The position numbers and the translations under genes were made by a program. Source: Plantactinospora alkalitolerans (GTDB taxonomy: Bacteria; Actinomycetota; Actinomycetes; Mycobacteriales; Micromonosporaceae). From it: a DNA stretch of 62,609 nucleotides. Below are positions 56,834 through 62,609 of the stretch, one piece after another. Every line of letters starts with the position of its first letter. Positions within the stretch are counted from its first letter, which is position 1. The notes beneath the pieces are model-generated. The model saw only the letters and a program-made list of their open reading frames with translations. It was not told the DNA's origin and did not search any database. The DNA lies in assembly GCF_015690345.1 (NCBI RefSeq), contig NZ_JADPUN010000377.1, forward strand, positions 1-62,609, read 5' to 3'.

Positions 56834-57913
56834 GTGCCCGCGACATCGTCCGCACGACGCGTGGTGGTGTTCGGCCTCGGCGGCACCATCGCCATGACCA
56901 GCAGCAACGGCGGCGCTGTCACTCCAGCCATGTCCGCCCAACAGCTCATCGACGCCGTACCCGGACTCGCCGCGACCGGGATCGAGATTGAGGTGGTCGA
57001 CTTCCGCCGCCGCCCCGGCGCGTCTCTCACCTTCACCGACATCACCGAACTCGCCACCACCGCCACCCGAGCCCTTCACGGCGGCGCGGCCGGCGTCGTG
57101 GTCACCCAGGGCACCGACACGATTGAAGAGACCGCATACCTGCTCGACCTGCTCCACCAGCGGCCCGAGCCGATCGTCGTCACCGGCGCGATGCGCAACC
57201 CCACCCTCGCCGGCGCCGACGGGCCCGCCAACCTCCTCGCCGCCATCCACACCGCCGCCGCCCCGGCCACCCGACGGCAGGGCTGTCTCGTCGTCCTGGC
57301 CGATGAGATCCACGCCGCCCGCTGGGTCACCAAGACCCACTCCACCAGCGGCGCCACCTTCCGCTCCCTCGACAGCGGCCCGCTCGGCTACATCCTGGAA
57401 GGCGAGGTGCGGATGCTCACCCGGGTGCCGTACCGGCTCACCGTCCCCGCTCCCCGTCCCCGCGAGCACGCCACCGTCGGCCTCTACACCGTCACCCTCG
57501 ACGACGACCCCATCCTCCTCGACGCCATCGGCGCCCGCGTCGATGGGCTCATCGTCGCCGGTTTCGGCGTCGGCCACGTCCCCGAACCCCTCGTCGATAC
57601 CCTCACCACCCTCGCCAGCCGGATCCCGGTCGTCCTCGCATCCCGCACCCCCGCCGGGTCAACCCTCACCCGCACCTACGGCTTCCCCGGCTCCGAGCAG
57701 GACCTCCTCGCACGCGGCCTCATCCCCGCCGGCTGGCTCCACCCCTACAAGGCCCGCATCCTGCTGCGCGCCCTCCTCGCCGCCGGAGCGAAACCACAGG
57801 ACATCGCCACAGCGGTAACCACCGCCGGTGGACTCACCGACCCCATCGCCTGGCCGTGGCCCACACCCAGCAACAACGATGACCAACCGGAGACGAGCAC
57901 GACGGATGCGTAG
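56834..57913 (+). CDS. L-asparaginase / asparaginase-like amidohydrolase (359 aa)
   Basis: It would hydrolyse asparagine, or a related amide, to aspartate and ammonia. The N-terminus has VVVFGLGGTIAM, with the nucleophile threonine motif GGTIA. Near residue 95 is VVTQGTDTIEETAYLLDLLH, the second active-site motif with its TDT triad, then VTGAMRNPTLAGADGPANLL. Length fits the bacterial homotetrameric family. No signal peptide is seen, so it is cytoplasmic. The GTG at 56834 follows GGAAAGGAC. Its stop is overlapped by the PPC-domain gene, which suggests a joint role. Confidence 0.92.
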   Translation: MPATSSARRVVVFGLGGTIAMTSSNGGAVTPAMSAQQLIDAVPGLAATGIEIEVVDFRRRPGASLTFTDITELATTATRALHGGAAGVVVTQGTDTIEETAYLLDLLHQRPEPIVVTGAMRNPTLAGADGPANLLAAIHTAAAPATRRQGCLVVLADEIHAARWVTKTHSTSGATFRSLDSGPLGYILEGEVRMLTRVPYRLTVPAPRPREHATVGLYTVTLDDDPILLDAIGARVDGLIVAGFGVGHVPEPLVDTLTTLASRIPVVLASRTPAGSTLTRTYGFPGSEQDLLARGLIPAGWLHPYKARILLRALLAAGAKPQDIATAVTTAGGLTDPIAWPWPTPSNNDDQPETSTTDA

Positions 57914-58364
57914 CCACAACCTCACCCCAGGCCGCAAGATCGGCGTCGTCTTCGACCACGGCGACGACTTCTTCACCGCCCTCACCGACGCCTGCCGCGC
58001 CCACGACATCAAGCAGGGCTACATTCCGATGTTCATTGCCGGCCTGTCCACGGCGAAGATCGTCGGCACCTGCCAACGGCTCGAGAACCCCGACGCCCCG
58101 GTCTGGTCCCACGTCGACCTGACCAACGTCGAGGCCCTCGGCGGCGGCACCATCGCCTGGGACCAGGACACCCAGACGATCACACCTCACATCCACATCA
58201 CCGTCGGCCTGAAAGAACACAGTGCCGCCGCCCACACCAGCCACCTGCTCGACGCCACCGTTCAGTTCCTCACCGAAATGCTCATCATCGAGATCACCTC
58301 GCCAGCGATGTACCGGCTGCCGAACCCCGACCTGTACGACGTACCACAACTGCGCTTCAACTAA
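57906..58364 (+). CDS. PPC/DUF296-domain protein (152 aa)
   Basis: The ATG at 57906 overlaps the asparaginase stop. The protein has the order of the PPC (DUF296) fold: HNLTPGRKIGVVFDHGDDFF, ALTDACRAHDIKQGYIPM, SHVDLTNVEALGGGTIAWDQ and PHIHITVGLKEHSAAAHTSH. It ends in VQFLTEMLIIEITSPAMYRL. Members form trimers; in plants they join AT-hooks, while in bacteria the role is unclear. The coupling to asparaginase is unusual and suggests a shared pathway. Confidence 0.85.
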   Translation: MRSHNLTPGRKIGVVFDHGDDFFTALTDACRAHDIKQGYIPMFIAGLSTAKIVGTCQRLENPDAPVWSHVDLTNVEALGGGTIAWDQDTQTITPHIHITVGLKEHSAAAHTSHLLDATVQFLTEMLIIEITSPAMYRLPNPDLYDVPQLRFN

Positions 58365-58632
58365 CAAGCCATGACCGAGGCGTAGTCCATGCATCGACCG
58401 CCTACTGGTTTCGGGCAGGAGACGCCTCTGGTCACCGGCCTAATGCAGGTGACGGTGGACGGCTCCGGCTGCGCGAAACCCTGCCATCCACTCGGCGGCG
58501 CACGTCAGCGGCCTGTCAGCGAGCAGCGAATCGCCCGGATGTGTCGACGGCGAGGAAGCGGGCCATGGCTATGCCGAGGACCGCGGGGCGGGCGACCGGC
58601 TGATCGCTCTCGAGCTGAAGCGGGGGCTGCTC

Positions 58633-59172
58633 GTGACGATCACTGATTCGGACATCTCAAGCGCACTTTCGGCCTACCTCGAGTGCCATCCGGACGAAGC
58701 CACGTCGCTGTCCGAGCCGGTGAAGCTGCTGGCTCAAGGATCGGGTTTCGCCTCGCGGCGAAACTTCTCGATGCACGTAACTGTCGGTGCGCTCCTCGTC
58801 CGCGGCGCCGAAGTGCTGCTTGTCGATCACCCCGCCTACGGGATCCTCTTGCAGCCTGGAGGACATCTCGAGCCGACTGATTCCACGCTGATCAGCGCGG
58901 CGGTGCGGGAGCTAGTGGAGGAAACCGGTATTGATCCCAGCATGCTCTTCCCATCGTCTCAGACACCGGTCTACGTCGAGTACGGGAGAGTTCCGGCGCG
59001 GCCGGCGAAGGGCGAGCCAGAACACTTCCATCTCGATTTCGGCTACTCATTTGTAACCACGCAGGCGGAAGTGGGGCGTATCCAAAAGTCGGAGGTGCGA
59101 GGTGCCGCGTGGTACCCGATCTCCGTGGCCGAGCGGCTTGTCGGACACCGCATCGCGCGGGCGGTGACGTGA
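58633..59172 (+). CDS. Nudix hydrolase (179 aa)
   Basis: GTG 58633 is the likely start. The Nudix box is visible as LLQPGGHLEPTDSTLISAAV followed by RELVEETGI, including the metal-binding REx2EE glutamates. The preceding strand VLLVDHPAYGILL and later YVEYGRVPARPAKGEPEHFH complete a Nudix fold. Such enzymes cleave nucleoside diphosphate derivatives; the substrate is not evident. It lies 37 bp before the GNAT gene. Confidence 0.88.
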   Translation: MTITDSDISSALSAYLECHPDEATSLSEPVKLLAQGSGFASRRNFSMHVTVGALLVRGAEVLLVDHPAYGILLQPGGHLEPTDSTLISAAVRELVEETGIDPSMLFPSSQTPVYVEYGRVPARPAKGEPEHFHLDFGYSFVTTQAEVGRIQKSEVRGAAWYPISVAERLVGHRIARAVT

Positions 59173-59211
59173 CCGTGTCGCCTCTCTATGCCTAATTAAA
59201 AGGACATTGTG

Positions 59212-59691
59212 ATGGACGTTATTCCGCTTTCCGTTGACCGGATCCCGGGTTTGAAAGGGCTGCTCGTCATGGGTGAGCCGTACATCCGGCTGAGAGGTTC
59301 CTCGGATTACTGGTTGTACTCTCAGTTGTTCTCGTCTACCTGCCCGCTGGCGGTCGTTGGAGATCAGGTCATCGGCGCGGTGCTTGCCTTCAGAGGCCAG
59401 GACAATCCCGGCGAGGTCTACATTCAGGATGTAATGACGGACCCTGCGCGCCGCCGGAACGGCGTCACCCGAATACTTCTTGACTTTGTAGAGCGACAGG
59501 CGACCGCGTGGGGATGCGGACGACTTTTCCTGACCTCCGAGCCGGACAATCAGGCTGCACACGAGGCGTGGCTCGCCCTCGGGTTCCGCAACGTACCCGG
59601 CGACCGGATCGAGCATGGCGTTTCTGTGGTTTCAGACTACAAGGGTCCAGGCAAGCATCGCGCTGTGTATGAGCGGTTGCTGCTTGAGTAG
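59212..59691 (+). CDS. GNAT-family N-acetyltransferase (159 aa)
   Basis: The ATG at 59212 follows AAAAGGA at 59198-59204. The acetyl-CoA site is visible as VYIQDVMTDPARRRNGVTRI then LLDFVERQATAWGCGRLFLT (motif A with RRNG, normally RxxGxG/A). Motif B follows as EPDNQAAHEAWLALGFRNVP. Length is usual. The acceptor cannot be inferred. Confidence 0.87.
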   Translation: MDVIPLSVDRIPGLKGLLVMGEPYIRLRGSSDYWLYSQLFSSTCPLAVVGDQVIGAVLAFRGQDNPGEVYIQDVMTDPARRRNGVTRILLDFVERQATAWGCGRLFLTSEPDNQAAHEAWLALGFRNVPGDRIEHGVSVVSDYKGPGKHRAVYERLLLE

Positions 59692-59905
59692 CCCGTATGA
59701 CGGTCGCCGCCGCAGCGAAGATGACCCACGCTAGGAGCTTCACCGCCAGCGGTCTAGGGCGAGGGGGCCGTCGCGGAAGACCTGGACGCAGCACCGTCGA
59801 GTAGCTACCACAGTCTTGGCGACGCGGCGGGTCGCCGCTGTAGGACGCGAGACGGCGGCGGTTGGTCACCAAGTAGCAGTTGGGGCCGCCCACGCGGCAG
59901 CAACC

Positions 59906-60463
59906 TCATCTGTCAGCTGCGGCGATGGGCGCGGACTGGTTGGATTCGCGGGCGCAGTGCCGACAGCGTCGTGGGCAGGGAGTTTGCGGTGCGGCACCGG
60001 TCAGGCCGCTGGTGTGCAGAATCGTGATGACATTCTGCTCGAGGCTGCTGGCTTCGGGGATGACGGTTTCGGCGGTGAGGCCCAGCAGGTCTCGGTGGGT
60101 GTACCACTGGCGCATCTCGTCCGGGGTGACGGGGATGGGCTCGGCCCGGTTGAGGTGGCGTCGGACGGTTTCGTCGAAGGACACGTCCAGGTAGAAGACG
60201 GCGGCCGGTCCGGGGTGATTGTTGACGAGCTGGTGCAAGACCGGACCGTACCGGTCGGTGTGCAGGATGCCTTCGAGGATGACGTGGTAGCCCAGGTCGA
60301 GGGCGGTTCGGGCGGTCGCGGTGATGAACGCCGGCGCGACCGGGTCGATGTGGGAGCTATCGTGCTCGCGGAGGGCGACGCGACGCAGGTGGTCCTGTGC
60401 CAACTTACTCACCGATGCTGACGTCAATGGCGTTTCCGAACTGGGTAGAAACGTTGCGTACAT
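59906..60463 (-). pseudogene. P-loop kinase lacking its N-terminal ATP site
   Basis: The frame resembles the C-terminal part of a zeta-toxin/AAA_33-type kinase: AQDHLRRVALREHDSSHIDP, ALDLGYHVILEGILHTDRYG, AAVFYLDVSFDETVRRHLNR and VTPDEMRQWYTHRDLLGL. The P-loop (GxxGxGKS) and first strands that should precede it are absent, and upstream codons are unrelated. It is a 5'-truncated gene, unlikely to be active. Confidence 0.72.
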
Positions 60464-60678
60464 GTTCGTAGCGTCAGCAGTATCGGCAGCCCTGCCTCCG
60501 GTGAGCCGGATGGCGTAGATGCCGTGTGCACGAATGCGAGCCGTCTATGGCCGGCCGCTTGCGTGGCGGGCTAGACGGATGCTCGGCCGGGTGCGTGTAT
60601 CGCGCCCCGCTACCCCCAGCTGTGGCGCACATGGCAGCCAGCCGGACCAAGGCAGAATGGAAGCCGCGTGGAGGTTAA

Positions 60679-61830
60679 CTAGGCTCCGTTGCTGTCGCTT
60701 TCAGAGTCATCATCCTCGGGTTCTTCGTCGCCAGACAAGCTCTCCCAGTGCTGGCGGTACGGTTCGATGAAGCCATCCCATCCCTCGGCAGATAGGAGCA
60801 ACGGGCCATGTTTGCCTAGCCAGCGCCTCACCGAGGCCGAGCCCGCCACGAGGAGGCGGTCTTCATCCCCGAATGCTTCGTCGACGGGGCCAGCCGTGAA
60901 AAGAATCAAATCAACAATCGCGCGCACAGATCTTCTTGCATTTTCCATGTCGGTTGCAGCGATAAGGGCAATGAGCGTTAACACCTGTACGCCGGTTTCG
61001 TCACTCGCATCCGACTTATGTTTGATCGCCAATTTGAAGGCGTCCAACACGGCGCTAGTAGCCGAGTCTCGACGGAGCATGTCGGATATAAGCTCAATCG
61101 AGAAGTAGTGTTCGCCGATATAGTCGTTAATCTTCTCTTCTGTTGCTTCCGCTATGCGACTCTCGTCGCCGGGCTTAAACGACCAGTAGCCGATACTGGC
61201 GAACTCGTCCGGAACTGCCCCCTGCTCAAGGGCCACCGGTAAGACGTACGCCTGCTGCTCCTCGAGGACCCGCGTTTGCGCGGCGCGAAGCTCGTGGCGA
61301 GTCCATGCTCTTTGTCGGTAGGCGTGAGAGAATAGAATCATGCAGAACTTACTTCGCTTCGAGTACGTTTCGTAGAGGTAATTATAGAGGTCCTCGCCCC
61401 AGAGCGTCGTTTCCTCAAACTCGTCGTAAAAAACCTTACGGTTCATGCCGTTGCTGGCGATGGCGTCAGCGATTTCCTTAGCAATCGGTCTGTCTGGGCC
61501 AGCAAATGATATGCAGACGTCGTACTCCGGCAAAGGACTCGGCTTCGAATCCGAACGCGCTTCGCGCCAAACCGTAGACCATCTTTGGTCAATAAGTGCC
61601 CGCGAGATAGGGGTTGACGGATCTCGCAAGAATTCCCGTAGAGGCCGGTTTCGTAGTACAAGCTCCTCCACAAAGTCAACTAGTGTGCCAGAGGGTTGCC
61701 CCTTGCTTGCAACGTACGCCTCCGGGTCCGTAAGAAGGGCTGACAGGGCGGCAAGTAGACATATGGGCTTGTCGAGGTTTTCCTCAACGTATCGGTGAAG
61801 CTCCGGGAGGTAGCGCGGCGGGTCGGTCAT
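60679..61830 (-). CDS. TIR-domain protein, candidate NADase defence effector (383 aa)
   Basis: The likely start is ATG 61830 (61881 would add 17 residues). An N-terminal helical domain (LPELHRYVEENLDKPICLLA, SGTLVDFVEELVLRNRPLRE) resembles the effector-associated domains that precede TIRs. The TIR starts near residue 102: YDVCISFAGPDRPIAKEIAD, RKVFYDEFEETTLWGEDLYN, FCMILFSHAYRQRAWTRHEL and RVLEEQQAYVLPVALEQGA. The C-terminal 150 residues are helical with a very acidic tail. Bacterial TIRs often hydrolyse NAD+ on phage infection. GC content and codon use are clearly lower than in neighbouring genes, which points to separate transfer. Confidence 0.87.
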   Translation of the reverse strand: MTDPPRYLPELHRYVEENLDKPICLLAALSALLTDPEAYVASKGQPSGTLVDFVEELVLRNRPLREFLRDPSTPISRALIDQRWSTVWREARSDSKPSPLPEYDVCISFAGPDRPIAKEIADAIASNGMNRKVFYDEFEETTLWGEDLYNYLYETYSKRSKFCMILFSHAYRQRAWTRHELRAAQTRVLEEQQAYVLPVALEQGAVPDEFASIGYWSFKPGDESRIAEATEEKINDYIGEHYFSIELISDMLRRDSATSAVLDAFKLAIKHKSDASDETGVQVLTLIALIAATDMENARRSVRAIVDLILFTAGPVDEAFGDEDRLLVAGSASVRRWLGKHGPLLLSAEGWDGFIEPYRQHWESLSGDEEPEDDDSESDSNGA

Positions 61831-62021
61831 ATGCCCAGTAAACATGAGTGGCGCTGTCGTGTGAAGCGTCGAGCTGACCACGAATGCGAGTTCTATTCAG
61901 ATGAGGGGCCTAACGTGGACGCATCGAAACTCAAACGGTGCGTGGGCCCGTCTGACCCCGATCGCAGCCTGCCTGGGCGGAACGGGTGTTGTGGGTTTCG
62001 ACGTCGTCATGGAGTGCTCTC

Positions 62022-62372
62022 TCAGGCGGTTGTGCTCTGTCGGGGCATCTGCGCGGCGGGCGCGGTGGTGTCGTAGCCGGCGGCTTGGAGGGTGAACAGT
62101 TCGGCGTACCGGCCGCGGGCGGTCATGAGGTGGTCGTGGGTGCCGGCCTCGACGAGGCGGCCGTGGTGTAGCACGTAGATGCGGTCGGCGTGGCGGACGT
62201 TGGCCAGCCGGTGGGTGATCAGGATGGTGATGCCGCGCCCGTGCCGGTCACGAATGGCCTGGAACAGGGCGTCCTCGGCGCGGGGATCGAGTGCGGAGGA
62301 CGGCTCGTCCATGATGAGCACGTCGGCGTCCGCGCAGCGCTGCCTCAGTTCGGACCGTACCGCGCAGCGCGG
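62022..62372 (-). pseudogene. ABC-transporter ATPase, C-terminal remnant
   Basis: The minus strand encodes DADVLIMDEPSSALDPRAED (Walker B and D-loop), ITILITHRLANVRHADRIYV (H-loop histidine) and LHHGRLVEAGTHDHLMTARG, the end of an exporter-type ABC ATPase. The signature motif and Walker A are missing; upstream codons are unrelated. It is truncated near 62372, next to an incoming IS5-type element. Confidence 0.8.
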
Positions 62373-62546
62373 TGGTGATCGTCTCGGTACCCGGGGCCTG
62401 GGCGCCGCGCAAGGTCATGCACAGGTGCTCGGCCGGCTGCCGAAACTGGACTGCGGTGTCCTCGTCCGCGCACCGACGCGATTTAGAACTCCTAACAGAA
62501 TGATGGCGGGCGTATCCGGTGGAGGTGGGGATCGTTCTGTCTGGAT

Positions 62547-62609
62547 GTGAGGAGGGGTGAGCAGCCGCCGTGGATCGTCTCGGACGAGTTGTGGGCCGAG
62601 ATCGAACCG
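62547..62609 (+). mobile_element. Start of an IS5-type transposase gene (runs off the window)
   Basis: From GTG 62547 the frame reads RRGEQPPWIVSDELWAEIEP and is still open at the window end. This is the usual N-terminus of actinobacterial IS5-group transposases. The IS probably caused the truncation of the ABC gene to its left. Only 21 codons are visible. Confidence 0.72.

Overview
The window is high-GC DNA with strong third-position GC, GTG/TTG starts, Lsr2 proteins, a SigE-like ECF sigma factor and replication-relaxation and M23 transfer genes. This points to an actinomycete, most likely Micromonosporaceae (for example Micromonospora or Salinispora), although the genus is an inference. The whole window reads as an accessory region built in layers, not as core chromosome.

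Layout. Positions 1-1.2 kb hold the C-terminal WD40 tail of a large protein that begins outside the window. Next to it is a frameshifted tyrosine-recombinase remnant. From 2.0 to 28.3 kb runs a plus-strand block typical of an actinobacterial conjugative or integrative element. It encodes a TraG/VirD4-type coupling ATPase, a replication-relaxation protein, about twenty small cargo genes (many of unknown function), an Lsr2 paralogue, a wHTH regulator, a diguanylate-cyclase-like protein, a two-domain cell-wall hydrolase (lytic-transglycosylase-like plus M23), a flavin monooxygenase, and a MoxR-type AAA ATPase that is cut off at its 3' end. Many of these genes sit a few tens of bases downstream of a GC-rich inverted repeat. 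The block is interrupted by an internally deleted IS4-type element (14.24-15.27 kb, 18-bp inverted repeats, 10-bp target duplication), by a decayed terC region (17.2-18.4 kb), and by a minus-strand parA/partner operon with a lipoprotein gene.

From 28.5 to 37.3 kb are a protein with a HEPN-like motif, small membrane and hypothetical genes with very strong hairpins, and a two-component cluster (one histidine kinase, one degenerate kinase-like membrane protein, one LuxR-type regulator). The cluster is divergent from two secreted proteins across a candidate operator. A 1513-residue membrane-anchored protein with two separate P-loop NTPase modules occupies 37.7-42.2 kb. A frameshifted integrase next to the 5' half of a tRNA-Lys gene (42.5-44.3 kb) marks a likely integration boundary, followed by nested IS256 and IS5 fragments.

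From 45.4 kb to the end is a patchwork rich in candidate phage-defence families. It includes a three-helix membrane protein with two tiny paralogous proteins, a second Lsr2, an ECF sigma factor with a Sel1-like partner, a secreted HNH nuclease, a TIGR02391-like protein, an AbiTii-like membrane protein, an ApeA-like HEPN protein and a TIR-domain protein. An asparaginase/PPC-domain operon, Nudix and GNAT genes, a decapitated P-loop kinase, an ABC-transporter remnant and the start of an IS5-type transposase complete it. No CRISPR array, rRNA gene or intact tRNA gene was seen.

How the parts fit together (inference): the left half is the transfer and maintenance module of a degraded mobile element. 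The right half is cargo and recombination debris around a tRNA-Lys site, enriched in nucleotide-binding and HEPN/TIR proteins of the kind that act as anti-phage sensors and effectors.
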